This document shows positions 13,839-28,400 of a DNA stretch of 64,000 bases, one piece after another. The position numbers and the translations under genes were made by a program. The DNA is from Lineus longissimus (Eukaryota; Nemertea; Pilidiophora; Heteronemertea; Lineidae): NCBI RefSeq assembly GCF_910592395.1, contig NC_088311.1, forward strand, positions 1,428,501-1,492,500, in the 5' to 3' direction. Numbering within the stretch: the first letter of the stretch is position 1; every line of letters starts with the position of its first letter. Under the pieces are notes generated by a model. The model made no database searches. It worked only from the letters and a program-made list of their open reading frames with translations, and had not been told where the DNA came from.

Positions 13839-14550
13839 GTAAGTCTTTCATAATTCTCTTCTAAACATCGAACTTGCACATCGTTCCTGACGATCTGCGT
13901 CGGGAATAAACTGCTGAAGCCTGTGAAATGGTTGTGCCTCATAGTTTGGAAAGACCGATGGACAGATTGACACCTTCTTCTCGGTTTCCCATTCTCAAAT
14001 ATTCATGGTTGCTCTCGATGTCTGCTTTATGGAAACACCTAACAACCGAAAACATTGCACTGGCTCCAACAGAAAAGTTCACCGAGAACCTTTTGTTGGT
14101 CGAAAGCATTTCTCGAAATCATTCTTTTGGGCATTGCGGTGGCTGGACTGGACCTCACCAGGCATCTTAGCCCAATCCTAATCTGTGATATCGTTGAAAG
14201 CGTGATCCCGAATGGACTGTAATCAAACTTTGACTGGTGAACGATCCTTGGCTATCTCAAAAGGCGAACGCTTTCAAAAAAGCAATGGCCGCCTGAATCG
14301 ACAGCCTGTGCTCTAGTCTTTGTTTAATTCGGTTACTGTACCTTCAATTGAGTGTAATGAGAAATCTGTACAATCTATTCCTCGTTTATTTTCAATTTCA
14401 ATCCTTGCAATCGTGTCTTAATCACTTAGGAGGCATTCTCCAACACTGAGCAAACAATGCTAGTGAGACATGGTCCCCATTCAAACCCAATGCTATTTTA
14501 TTCGTCGATGCATAACTAATCGCGATTGTCGCATTCGCAGTTAATCAAGA

Positions 14551-14592
14551 AAATAAAAGGGGTGGCAGGTGAAGCTGTCACCCCTTCTATTT
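14551..14592. other. 18-bp stem hairpin
   Basis: Bases 14551-14568 pair with 14575-14592 around a six-base loop (GTGAAG). The stem is 18 bp with one A-C mismatch and one G-T wobble. The arms contain AAGGGGTG and CACCCCTT. It is shorter than a typical microRNA precursor. It could be a structured intronic element or a remnant of an inverted-repeat transposon. Confidence 0.6.
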
Positions 14593-17500
14593 CCCTGAAC
14601 AACTGCCAAAGTCAGTTGTCAACGCGATGAGCAAAATCGTGCACGAAAACTTCTTTTTGTAGGAGTGAGAACCACGGTACCAAAGTGGTCACCACTGCCA
14701 AGAATTGCAGTTCTTTGTTGCAAAGCTTGCTCGTTGAGAGTAGAATTCCGATCATCGATATAATGAAACCTTTGTCTGATCGTTTTATGAGATGCATCGC
14801 TGCAGGTCTGGAGTTACTAAGTAAATGTTCCTTGAAGCCAATCTATTGTTGCCTTAACGTGTAGTTCTGAAGATAATTCAGTACATCAACAGGACAAGGG
14901 AACGGCATCGCTTAAGACATCGCTAAAGAAAAGTAAACACATCCCAAACAATGTGCAGCTTTTAACTGCGGAAATGTACAAATCTATTACTTTAGTTTTA
15001 TCAGCAACCGGATTTTTTAAATCATTCTTCCCAGAAACCTTCTTAACTTCTTTCACTTTAGAATAGCCAATGCTGACCCTGCTTGAAACTTTCATGTCAC
15101 ACCAGTCCAAGTACTCGGGACACAATCACTGACCGGGCTGGAGAATACAGGCATACATGACTACATGGGCTTATCCCGACGCAGCCCCATTTCGTCATCA
15201 TATTCATCTTCCTCACTTTTCGCTTAGGGAAGGGACGATACTACTGTGTCCGGAGTGTACATCCGTACAGAAAAACCAATTAGTGCCCAGCGGCAAAAAG
15301 GCCAGGAAGGTGTGTAGGTGAGGTCTAGCCTCAGGGTCATGTTATATTGTTACCAGAAATAATGGCTAACACCACGACTATAGGGCGGAAACAACAAAGC
15401 TCTCCTTCCTGTTGGTGGCATAAAAGCCGACTGGATATCACCCTTTTTGACTGGTTTTGTACTTGCCAACATTTACAAAACTTTGTCCCGTACTATACAC
15501 ATCGCCAATATTTTCTTTTACGGAATTACAAAAAAATGGTTTTAGCAGTGCTGATATTTGTGCTAATGGTACGGTGACATTAGAAATGAAGCAAACGTCG
15601 CAGTCTCCTCGACCAGCGCATGACGCTTCCTTTTACCCGCCCTGGGCAAATCGTTAGAAAAACATGACAGGTATAGATGTTGCTCGCGTGTGGGGGAAAC
15701 ATTGGACCTTCAATAGAAATAACCGGTAATTGCTTATGGAACTGTGGCTTTTTAATGATTCCCTCAAGACATAGCTAATTCAACATGCTTAAACTAAAAC
15801 GTCCGGTTACCGTCAATATACAACAGGGAGGCACAAAAATGCCCGATATTTGATATCCGCAAATACACCCTCAGCAGTAATTTTCTGATATTTTTAGGCC
15901 ATTAAGCTGACATGCTATGAAGTGTAGTTTTGCATATTAGCACCAGAGTGGAAGATTGGTTGAGATAAGGCACTTGCATTGATACCTTCTCCGCCCAGAG
16001 ATACATGAACTTTTAACTTTCTTCACAGCGTACCAAAGGAGTGGTTGTCAATTTGCATTACAATTGACATGTTCTGTGCTGCCCTTTCTGCAAGGTCGTG
16101 AAGCTTTAATTACCTCAGTTTGTTGAAGTGTCTTATAGTTAAAAGCGCATAACGAATGCAAAGAGGGTGACTATCAAAAAAAATGTAGATTCCGTAATAA
16201 TTCGACAATTTAACTGATATAAGATGACTCCGGGAATGGTAGTTGTTCCAGAGACTCCACCGGAAACAAACCCCTGGAATATAGATATCACGATTGCATG
16301 ATGGAAATAGATGTATAAAGTGATGAGATCTGCCAATAACGACCTCCCCGTATCAATACGGTGACTACAATTACTATCAAATGGTTCCTTGGGGAAAGCT
16401 TAAAGGAAGTTCGTTTTAGTAACCCGTGATTAATGACGGACGAAGGTCGTGTGTATTCACGACACATTCGAACTAGCAGACGATAGACGAAAATGTTGCA
16501 GTTAGATGTTTCAGTTTTTCCCTTCTCGTAAGCCGTCGTACACGTACCATGTCATTTCTTATAACATGGAACAAAAGCCAGGTGATGGTCAAACTTTCAC
16601 AGAAGTTGGAAGTTTGTGTTAACTCGGTATTTTCTTGTTGATCGCTGAGCAACTTCTACACGTAAATCTCGCTGGCGCACTCTAGCGTATACCAAGCCAC
16701 GGGCATTTGACCATATTCCCATCACTCCTTCTGTTGAAGATTAAAGTGATGCTTGAGTAACGTCTTAAATATTTGTTAAAGGTATTGAAACATTTTCCTC
16801 CACATAGATAAGCGGTAATGAGACCATAAAGATAGTGCTGATCAGTTCCCTGCAGTTGCATTGACCAAATAGGCAACTTTTATTTCTCCTCGATGTGGCC
16901 ATAACCGACATAAATCAATTTAGGTCCACGAAAACCGCACTGTATGCAAGGCTTTGGTCACGTTGTCAGGCGAAGGAAGTGACGGGTTGTCAACCTATAC
17001 GGCCAACATCTTTTCATCAGTGACATCCTGCGTACAAAATGTGATGCTAGATTATTAACTAATTAGTCATCACCGTCCATCATCGAAATGACATGAGGAA
17101 AAGAATGCGAACATCCGTCATACGTAATTAGTTAAGCGCACTGAATACGGAGTATCATCTCTGTCTTAAAGGTGGACAAGGTTATAGTATTTGTCAAAAC
17201 CGAGGTCCCATCCATTCCATCGCGCTACTTCATTCCGTCATATTATTATGACCAACCGCCAAAATGAGAGAGAGTAAAAGTGCATGATAGACACAGACGA
17301 AGACCAATTAAAGAACAAAGTTTCTAAAAGATGTATTGACGTTACAAGAAAACCTATCAATGACTCATGATCCACTTACAACAACAAGTCTCCCTCGGCC
17401 AAATGAGACGAATAAACATTTCCTCTGGCTCATGCATGTTGGCCTTCCTTAAGATGAGGGGCATGATTCATTTCCTAAGATAAAAACCTAGTCCAATAAC

Positions 17501-18679
17501 CATGCCGAGGTTGTTGGTTATTGGTACGGGTTTGTTGGTGTCGAGATCGTGTCAATTGCCTGGCTTCAAGGTTCAAGCTGAATTTATACACCGGCGCACA
17601 GCCATTGGCGTCACCGTTTTGTATTGTTATTTTTGGCCGCAGCGGTATAACGCACTGGCGCCGAAATTAACAATACAGAACGCGGAGAACCTGCAGTCAT
17701 CACGGTTCCCAATCGAATAAATATACCGCTTACAGGCCACAACAGCCTCGCCCGAATCTTTTCTCAAACCCGCTCTATCTTAACTTCACCAGTCACAAAA
17801 GATCGGGTTGAATGGTCTATTGTTACCGCTGCACATTATAGAAGTCAGTAGAAATGTCCGCTGGTAGCGGATTATGGTATATGGTTCAATAGGCCATGAC
17901 CATCAATAGCTCCGAGATTGAAGCGCATAATAGAATCCTTTGTTTCCCAGGCCCTGCTTTGTTCCCCGAAGATTCTATCCTGCATGGGATGTTTCAAACA
18001 CGCCACGGCCAGGCCCTTCCCACTGCAGCGTGGGCTAACGTGGTCCCGGCTCCTGTTGACAGCTACTGCGGTTGGACAACGGATCGACAGTTTTCAACGT
18101 CTGTTCCCTCTTGTCAAGTCCTATTTCTTCCATAACTAGTGAAGAAAGACCTCAATTGCGTTATTTGATAAACTGTAAAATACATCAGCCAACTCCAGAC
18201 TGGGTAAAGTTACTCAATAAACTAGAGATAAAGAAAGCTTATGCACGCTTCTACATCTTCCGTTAAGAATACTATTGTACTTCAAGCTTGCAAGAATGAC
18301 GACATCAGCCAAACGATATGACGATTCTAAATTCAGACGCCTCTACTTTCTCACTTGAAAGTGTGGTTGCGCTGGCTATCAGTTGTGTTAATTAGACTGC
18401 GAATACATTCACACAAATCTGATGATTTCGATAGCAAATCGTTGGCAATGATCACCGTTATGATACGGGCAACACCTACTGTAATGGGCTTTTAGCAGGT
18501 GCAACATGACCTGTTATAGGAAATTAAAAGTTAGCCAAATGCGAAACGTGCAGAGAAAGGCAACGGAAAACCGAATTGGTGCCCCGTCGCGACAGATTCA
18601 TATCTCACAGATTACCTGCAGATCTCACCAGTATTAGTGGAACCCTATCATATTGGACCGTTGACAAATTGCCTCCAAC

Positions 18680-18704
18680 CAGAGTCTTTATTTGAAAGAC
18701 TCTG
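18680..18704. other. Perfect 10-bp hairpin
   Basis: CAGAGTCTTT pairs perfectly with AAAGACTCTG around the loop ATTTG, and three more pairs (ACC/GGT) can form outside the stem across a small bulge. Function unknown. Confidence 0.5.
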
Positions 18705-19126
18705 ATGGTAATGTGTATGTAAGGAACTGGATTAATATACAATTGATTTGCAACAACGTATCAATAATTGGCTGATACTGATGTTATTATCTCTGCGATG
18801 GCTCGATTAGCAGGTGCGAAATAAATGTCCGTATTTGGATCATCGTGCCCACCGACAATCTCATGATAATGAATTCATCAGGAAATGTTCAGTTCGGCGT
18901 ATCGCTTCATCAGCTTTGTTGTGGTCGAAACCACCGGTCTTGATATCTATAGTGGCAGCTCTTCTTTCCTTTTACCTGTCATTATATACCATCATTCGTG
19001 CCATTCGTTCATAAAACGTATCGATTACAGCAAGAGCTGATGCATTAGTTGTCGTGGTAATGCTTTAGCCAAGGTCGAGAGATTCAATATGTTTCATAGA
19101 TGGATCAGGCTTAGGATTGGGTTGGA

Positions 19127-19139
19127 CCCCCCCCCCCCC
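19127..19139 (+). repeat. Poly-C run (13 nt)
   Basis: An uninterrupted homopolymer of 13 C. Its length may be uncertain in the assembly. Confidence 0.9.
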
Positions 19140-19483
19140 GTGCCCTGACATGAAACATTTACAAAATGGATATTTTGTTATTAAAGCGAACTTAGTACGA
19201 GAAGACTCTGGTACAAGTCATACAATGACCTCACCGCGCCTCGGTCGGTATCAAAGAAACTGATGCGTGATGAAGTCATTAGTGTTTATAGATATCCCTT
19301 CCTTATTCACCAACTCCTTCGACTCTTTCACTTACTACAACATCAACATTGTTCATCGTTTCGTGAGACTATGCGAGAGGTCAAGAATTGATAAAGATTC
19401 TCACAATTCGCGTGCTAATTTATGCATGTAATTGTTTTTATTGGCGTAATTGACATCTATTTCTTTCATATTTTCCAGGCAGT

Positions 19484-22400
19484 ATGATGAGACGGTGTTT
19501 TGGTCCATTTTTAATAGGTCTTATAGGAATACTCATATGTTTCACACAAGGTAAGCTCGTCTACACCTCTGTACTTGCTTCATTGGTCCTTTCCATCCAC
19601 GCTTTCTCGCCGGTATCTCACATTATTGTACAAACACATGTAATGCAAACTATTTTGAAAAGTCAAAGTTGTTGTTAATGATATCCGAAAAACTAGCAAA
19701 ACTATGAAGTCGTGGTAGTGCCAATAAAGACCAATAGCGCTGTACCAGCAGTAAGTAATCCATGCTGGCTGTACCGATGACCATATTTTGTCGTCTATTT
19801 TCGTCCCTTTGGACTAAAGCAATCCTTCTGATGGAAAAAATAACTCAGAATCCCTTCCTGTTCATAGCTTTATACGAGTCGGTCCTCATTCACAAATTAG
19901 GCTGACGAACATGTACCCACTGACGGAGAACGCATTCACTTAGTGCGGAGTTGTTTTTTAGGACTTTTTCCTATCAGACTTAGGTCGTTTATTAGCTATC
20001 TGAACAAACTTTGTACCATTTGATTCATTGTGAGGGAAATGGGGAGATTACCATCCAACTTAATGGTTATTGGATGAAAAAATTCAGATGTTTGGTAAAT
20101 GAATGACGTTGGATTCTATACAAACTTTCAGCTTGCTCTCATCCACCTGATCTCGCAATCCCGGCGCCATTGCAAGTGCAAAAACAAAATTGAAAGAGAG
20201 CGAGTCGCCAGTCTGAAAGCTGGTTGACATTAGAAAAAAATCATGTTCACCAGTATGATTAAATGTTCAAGGTTACCAACTGGCTAGTCGACTCTTATCG
20301 CGACATTCGAAGAGTGATCAGCCCCCCGAGTCCCTCATTGATCAAAATAGTTCGCTCTGCTGGTTTTGACACGTCAACACTTTATTTGCACAAATTTGAT
20401 AATAAAACTATATTTTACGAAGTTTATCGTCAGTTTTTCAGCTATATAGTAACATTATTAAATTTGGTCACCTTTTTACACCGGGCTTGCAACCCGGCTG
20501 CTAATCAACCTAACCTCAGCGAAAACCAAGAGCTGCCCAATAACCAGGGGTGTTCCATCTGCATGACAACTAACCTCAGCGATAACCAAGAGCGGCCCAA
20601 TAACCAGGGGTGTTCCATCTGCATGACATTACACTGCACCCCGATTAAAATTGGGCCCAATTCGGCGTACAACATCCTCATCGACAAGTTGTTCATGTAC
20701 AATGATCTACTTCGCTCATAAGGCAAAAATACGTTATGCAATCAGTTAGTGAAATACAAAGCTTCACAGTACAGTGTATACTCTAGTTGTGTTAAGCCGA
20801 CTACATAACAAAGAGTTTAGTGGACGGCACGTCGGGGACGGTATTACCACACATGCCACTCGTGATCACTTTCATTATCTATCGCGATGCGTTTGTTATC
20901 CTTACTAGTAGTCTTACAATATAATGGACTCAAATGATCTCACCGCCTCGATCATTTTGTTCCCTCATTTCTCCTCCTCCAACCTTGAGATCTGCACCGG
21001 CTTCAATTGGTTACCTGTCTCCTTTGAAATCCACCTCCAGGGTTATATTTAAAGAATTATTTCATCACTTGTCTATGATTCGAAATTGATGTTTTTCTAT
21101 GTGAATAAAGTTTCAAACTGTCAAAAAACGACGATGACTAATATTGAGATTGTAGATGTCAGTTTATTTTATACACACTTATGTACATATGTATAAGTAC
21201 AGGTGACACTCGGTGAACTGCAACGAATCCTTCAAAGAGTGAGATATTCAATGCAGAAATCACCGAGGAAAAATGAACAGAATTTTCAATCGGAGTGAAA
21301 CCTACCAACTGTACACCATCCTGGCACCAGTAGTTTTCGATATACCCCGCCTCTCCATGACGAAGGAGTAACAAAAACCTGAATCTCAGGATGACTGTAC
21401 ACTGGTAGATCAACACAACACAACACATAGCGTGTGAATGGCCTGTGGCGCCACTGTGCTGAAACAGTGCATCACCTCTACTGGGTGAATAGGAACCAAA
21501 ACGTCAAAGCACAATGCGACACTCTGTTAAACCTGTGAACCAAGACGCCCAGTCAAGTAAAACAACGTTGTAATTAACCTCATCTGCTACAAATTATTTT
21601 CTGTTGGATTGTCAGTGTTTGACTTCTGCAAAAACACGTCGTTGCTTCTAAAAAATGGCCAAGCAGATTGAGGCGGGAAGACTGCCAGGAAAACGTGATC
21701 GGTTACCTCTTTAACTAATGTGATGAAACGTTTTTAAATCCCGTTGCTGTTTCGTAATCCAGGTTGTAGCAGTGGTGGATTGCTATAGTCACCTGTTGCT
21801 TGTTTTTAAGATGGATGAAAGAACGGTTAAATGGTAATTTGATTCATTCCGACCTCTTGGTGATACGCCGAGATGCAGAGAGCGACGAATGCAGGAACGA
21901 AAGCCCTAAAAATCCATTGCTTACTGCATCTTTCTCCCAATTTTATTGCCATTCAACCCTCTCTTTACTAACTAAAATGAGTTGACCAGGGTTCCTTTGC
22001 AATTTTACTGCTCATCTCGTGTCAACCAACGAGCATGTTGTCCATAACCTGCCAGATTGTTTCTTGACAGCAAAAGCTTTACCTGACCTCACTAATTAAT
22101 GGGGAGTGATATGAGATCGAAATGGAATACGGTATCACTACTTTTTTCCCGACCTCCACTGTTATGACTGTTCTTTGGCTTCATGGTTAATCTTCATAAT
22201 CAAGTGTTTCCTTTGCGAATGCGCTCGGCCCGGGAGCCCACCACCAATGACTTTCACCCGCACTGCGAGACTGACGACACCATTTTCAAAGAATCCTCAA
22301 TATTTTCTCAGCATATTTTACCAGGGCAGACGATTGTTTCAAACAAAGAGCAGGCTCATTAGCTGAAAACCAAATCCGTGGCTTTAGACTGAAGATAAAA

Positions 22401-25400
22401 ATTGAAGCAGCTTATATTGCGACATCACGTTTCCTTTTTAAATCAGCTGTCAGCTCCAGCAGCAACTCGAGCCTTTCCGGTAAAAAATGGCACAGGATTT
22501 ACTTTAGTCAGCAGTTGCGATGGGAAGAGGGTGTAGCTGAGTTGGACCAGGTCCGCTGTGCGCCCTCTGCCACCCCCATACGAAAGTACATGTATATCTT
22601 ATAGATGAGCCGGGCAGTTAAATTTGTTTACCGCCTGTAAAAGTACATGTATTGTCCTATCGTTGCAACTCTCCAAATGGCAGTGTGCCGGCCCTGGAGG
22701 TCTAATCGTGGGCATCTATTCAAATCTCAGGTCCATCACAGAAAACTTTCTCTCACACAAAAAGTGGCCATAATACGCGATTCCCTTTCGGTTGAATATA
22801 GGTAATCTCATTAAACGCCCGGGTGTTGTTTAGTCAGATTCACTTGCCAGCAACCGTGATACGTGAATGGGATGGTACGCACAATAGCGTCTGTAGAGAC
22901 AGAAAACCCGCTAATGGATTGGAGTTTCAAAACATTAAGAAATATACATGTACCAGGATGCCGTCGCACCCAACTGTTATTTAGCTCAAGTTTAGAATAA
23001 TACCAGTACCATTGTGTATTCGAATTGAACAGTTTACATTTACGATTTATATCTTTCTGAATATTAAGTCACCGTTATAATAACCAACTGTACCAGCACA
23101 TCTCCGATTTCCCCACAGAGCGCGATGGTCAGAAGTCGTAGAGGAAAGGTCAAAAATATCCTTTTTTCCCGTCCTAACACAATTTCCATCATTTCTAGCG
23201 GTAGTTTCTGCCAGACAACTGTCATTACATCTTTGATGTTGGTCGACATGTATATGGATTCTGTCTGTAATCCCAAGATTCATACGCCGACAGGCCTCGC
23301 CTCTCCAAAAACAATAAGAGTTTCTCACTTGGCGTTGGCGACGATCTGATGACTTGCTGCATGGGCCAACTGAACACATTGAGGATCATGTTTATGCATG
23401 ATTACAAAAAGCCAAGCCCGTGAAAGCGTGAATCCTCTTAGATATGGCTAAACTGTGATCGGTATTATCACGTTTGTTGCTGATACAATCAGACTTTTTC
23501 GTGATTTGGTTTATTCAGGCTAAACAGTGATTGCAACGTAACCATGCTTTTAAGTGACTCCGCAATCACTTTTTTGTGTGACTTCTCACAATCACACTTT
23601 TATGTGATATAAGCAATGAGGATAAAGCGGAAATCTTATTAAAGAGCCTCATTCCACTTTATAAGGATGTTTCCCGTGGTGATAAGCGATATATTAACGC
23701 CAAGCTTGGTGAAGTAATGAGTTATGATAGTTGCGTCAACTATCATCAAATAGTGGCTGGTCAAGACAAATGAGCAGGCCATGATTGAGTCCCAGGCAAA
23801 GCCTTGTACCTCTGATACCATGCATGGATACCATGCCGCCCACACTCAAGTCTCAGGCTCAATTCGATCCGACTGGACCAATAATCCCGGAACTGTTAAA
23901 ATCACACCAGTTGTATTTCCGCCTCTACCTCCCCGCTATTTGTTCCCTCGACTGTTGCAGCGTCTGTGTGATGATACTTATGGCTGAGTGAACCCAATGA
24001 TGACAAAATCAGTTGTCATAAAGTTAATAGGGAAAATCAATAGCTGTGTTGGATGAGGGGCAGACATTGCAGAGGTGAGAAGGCAAGTGGTGATTGACTC
24101 GGGGAGTTGTCAGACACCGATCGTTCAGCGACTATTGGAGTTTCAATACGTTCTAATGAGATGGGGCAAGAAACAGCTGTGATCCAAAATGAAAGGAGAC
24201 TTGAAGAACCGGTAGAGGTTGAAAGCTCATCGTTAAGTCATGGTACACTCCATCTGAGGTATTCATGCCATGCTTTTTTACAGCGTACTGATCGGATAAG
24301 GGTAGCAAAGAAGCTCGTTATCATTATTTCAACAATAGCTTCTTTTGGATGTGTATGCAGGCTTTAGTCTCAACACAAATCACTCCCACCTTTTGAAATA
24401 ATCCAACAAGCAACCTGAAATGCAAAGCCATTTTTACAAATCACACCTACAGAGAAAAGTGTGTTTTTAGCAAATAATTCGTGTATCATGTCGCTTAGTT
24501 GAATTGAATTGCCGAGAGAGATTACTTCTTATAAACAATGAGATGATAGAATTTCCGCATGTCTTCAGGGTGAAGAGTTGTCATCGTTTACACACTGTGA
24601 CGAGTCACATCGATTCTCATTATACAGCAGCAAGTTTACTGACGAAAGCTTGTTTAAACATCGTCATTTGGAACAAAGAAGCGTGGTAAGGTGGGTGTCG
24701 CACGGTACTTTGTAAACACTCGTATTCCTTGACATAAACTGTGAACAAACATCTGACAGCTATCTTCACTTGAAGGTGAGATGTCATTGCGAAGTCTTTG
24801 GATCAGGGAACGTTCTTCTCATCATGTAAGATTGTTAGCATACTCACTGGCATTGCCACAGTGTTGTTTGCATCGTGATCTTCACACTACTGACGTATAT
24901 ACCCAATCCAGGATTGTAACAACAGCATCTGCCATCAAAGGGCTAGATGCAACATCAACTTCGTGGGACCTTTCCAGCCTGTCGAACAGTTGAAGAGGTC
25001 AAGTGTTTGCCTGGATCACACACGACATTATCTGATGATTTGAACACCGATGGGGCCTATTAATGCCACCTCGATTTGCTGGGGATGACGATACGGCAAA
25101 CTAAATACATTGAAATTTCTTCATAAGATTGAATCATGAACGAAATACTACATTTCATTCACAAAAACGTGTCGACAGTCTCGTTATAAGGCCAACATAC
25201 TCTTAGATTATATCTAATTTCAAATTAATTCCTCTAAGGATTCATTCCTGCGCATGGAAACCAAATGAAAGCTCGGGGATATGTGTGGGTGTAGACTGAG
25301 TGTTCCCCAGAAGGGGATTGACGAGACATCCATGGGGCTACATTGACACAACGCTTACATCAGTCGACTTCACTCCATCCAAAATAATCTACCTCACTGT

Positions 25401-28400
25401 CTGCCATTCATCCGTTGTATTGTCTTTGAATAAGTCTTCCCAAGGCATCTTATCGCACCAAGAACAAAGAACAACTGTTGGCTTGGCTAAGCTCTGTAGC
25501 AAAATAAGATTTGAAACAGCATGTTTTCCCGGGTTGTTCCCTTCAGCTGTAGATATCGTTTAAACTTCGTTAAGATTCTTACCCATTTTTATGTATATTG
25601 CTCCAGGTTCTGTAGTCTCTTGTCAAATGAGTTCCGACATATCGGAATATGATACACTGCTACAGATAAACCCCGCCCTTTGCAGCCCAATTAGACCAGA
25701 ACATGCTGTAAATTTGATTCCAGTGTCTCTTGCTGAAGGCTTATCTGCTATTTCGGGCCTTCCCGACATGTTGAGGAAAAGACACAAACATTCGTTTCCG
25801 ATAAAACTACATTGTTGTAAGTCTTTCTTCTCATCCGAAAATGAATTATCTGAAGTTACTGACATCTGTGTGATATTTGGTTAGATTTGGAAAATATCGT
25901 AGTGCTTAAAATTGAATCTTCTTTTCTGGAAATCTCATGTTGACAGACGCCTCTTTATTGAGTACAATAACCATAATCCGCAGGCAGTGGTTTAAAAGTT
26001 AGTCAACAAAATAAGTTTGATGATGTGAGCCATACAGCCTTTCTCTGGGGACTCCATTTTTGCTCTACATGTAAATATCACACTATTTTTCCTGGCGGTC
26101 ATTTGAAACAATAACTGCTGATTTCTTTTCCAGTTTCTACTGGATTCGTGGTGGAAACTTCACCATTTCTCTTTCGTCATGATAACAATATTGGCAAACA
26201 AAGTGATAATAACAATGATTTAAGTCTGCCAAAAGGCAAATCACAGGTTTCCATCAGTCCACGGTTAATACTTCTTAGATTGTAATTGGAAGATCGAACT
26301 TCTATTGAGCATTTTCTTTTCGTATGACGATAACGATAACAGAAGTTTACGTGAGTTTGAATAGCTATCATTTTGGTTACTGATTGTAAGTTTCATAACA
26401 ATTAGTGTTTATTTAATCAATGCTTGGACAAACTCATCTTCCTCTTTACTCCTGGCGACTGAAGTCATTATGTTTCAGAAACTGGATCCAAAATTGGAGA
26501 TGACGCCTCTATCGCCACCGGCTTCATGAATCGGATTTTTCCTCACACATTTGATTGTGAACTGATCGCCGCACGCAGCACGTATTAGTGTTTCAAACTG
26601 TGATGAGGGTCACTCAGTTATGCAGTAATCCTCGTGGTGAGATCGTTGTGAACTCCCACATACTTCGCCCAGTGGATTCTTTCGGTCCGGGAAGACTGAT
26701 GATTTCCTGTAAAGACAGATCATTTCCTCAACCGACATAGAGTGACCGTCTCCACTCACATCTTGAAAATGATCGATATGAGGATATCGAAGGAGCATAT
26801 ACATGTACCTGACTTAAGAGACCACCAATAGAAATATCTTATGCCACGAAGAGGGTGTGTTCCTTTCCAAATGCAAAAGCCTGGAATCTATCACAATCGC
26901 CATGAGCAGAAATGACCGCACAATAAATCTGAGATAATTGTGAATTTCCACAATCGTGCCTTGAGCAATTCCGTCTTCGATTCAACAGGAATCATTAGAA
27001 TGGTACTTGTTGCCCATTGTGGGGAAGGACGGCAGAGATGGTAATTACACTGAGGTAGGAAGCGTCAATCACCTTCCCTAACCCTGGTGTTGGGTGGTTG
27101 CTGGGACACCGTGAGCGTGACGTGTTCTAAAGACTGGCTCCGTTGAGGTTCAGATTGAGTCCGTTTGATCGAATCTGCCACTTTTTCCCTCTACGTCACG
27201 TAACTTCCAACATTGACCAAGAACAAGTTGGTCTAAAGCACAGGGACCATCGTTTCAATGATGACTGATCGACCTGTACTAGTATTTCGTTGGTGCACCG
27301 GAAATTATTTGAAGTGTTTCACAAATGTCCTTCCAGTGACTGCGATTCGAACAACCATAAGAAACTGAGAGGCTGAATGAAAGCTATGATTCTCTTTAGA
27401 CAAAACAATTCGGTTTATAGTGCCTTGACTGTTAATCCTAGACCCACCGCGGGTTGTGTTATTTAAATTACTTGTTATCCTGACACTTTTAGCATACCAG
27501 TAACCCGCATGACAATTTCTTGGCGAACTTCAAGGGAAATACGAGTTACGTTCCGTAATTGGTGTAATTACTGATGGCTATTACAGACGCAAGGCCGTGG
27601 GCTACCAACACATACTTACTTGATGTTATTCTTAATACGAACCTGTTAAAAAGGGACTTCGGATAAAAATTGACGAGGAAGTTTAAGGCTGCGGGGGTTC
27701 ATTAATAACTGCAGATCTTGTAGGCGTACGGTTCTGACACGATCAATTTCAGTCGATGGTTTTGATCTGTCATAAGCGTTGGATGTTGTTCTTTTCAAAG
27801 ACGGTTTATCTGACCGGGTTCATAGTGAATCCATTCATTTGCTCATTACTAATGATGCTTAGAGTCCAAAAAGAACATAATCAGTACTTTGCAACATCAG
27901 ATTAACAAAAATGATGCAGAGTTGAACTTTTCAAACCAATAGCGCACGGTGTAGAACAGAATCCAATGCGTGTATAGCGGGGATCCACCATTCCGATCTT
28001 TGCCTCAGATGATCTTACGACTGACCTTCAATCGGGATGCGATGACACTGCAGTCATTAGTTTTGTAGCCGCAGGTAAAATGTAGCTATTACATTTGAAT
28101 AATCCCTGCAGATAATGATTCGGCAGAATGGTGGTGACTTGGTACAGGACTGACCAAACCCTATCGCATCAACATCATAAGGAAATCGAAACGGTGGACC
28201 GCATTGTCATGGTCAGAAAAAGAGCCAGTTCTTGTTTCAACCGCGTGTTGTGTCGATTTAGGCTACAGAAGTTTGATCGTCCACCTTTTACAGGTGACAT
28301 GATCACCTCTTGATTTCGTTGCTCGTTTTGTGTCCTTCTTGTTATTTGGTTCCACGTCATATTCATTGTTTTTTGTTTAATAGAGTTTGGTATCCTTCCT

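Larger units (their letters stand above)
13839..19478 (+). other. Putative first intron, no gene seen
   Basis: This lies between the candidate leader exon and the signal-peptide exon. It contains a strong hairpin at 14551-14592, another at 18680-18704 and a C-homopolymer near its end. A GC-richer patch around 17.9-18.1 kb is open in two overlapping frames, but I could not find usable splice donors for it. No RNA gene or protein family was recognised. Confidence 0.4.

Noticed and set aside
20263-20721. 152-codon plus-strand open frame
   Set aside because: It contains the 60-bp tandem duplication, which inflates its length. The rest has no family resemblance or splice sites.
23047-23379. Overlapping open frames on both strands
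   Set aside because: Three overlapping frames, none with splice signals or recognisable content.
27612-27645. Minus-strand 23-nt micro-exon with strong acceptor (ccctttttaacag) and donor (GTAAGTATG)
   Set aside because: Both sites are excellent but the exon is very short, with no flanking exons of matching phase on that strand.
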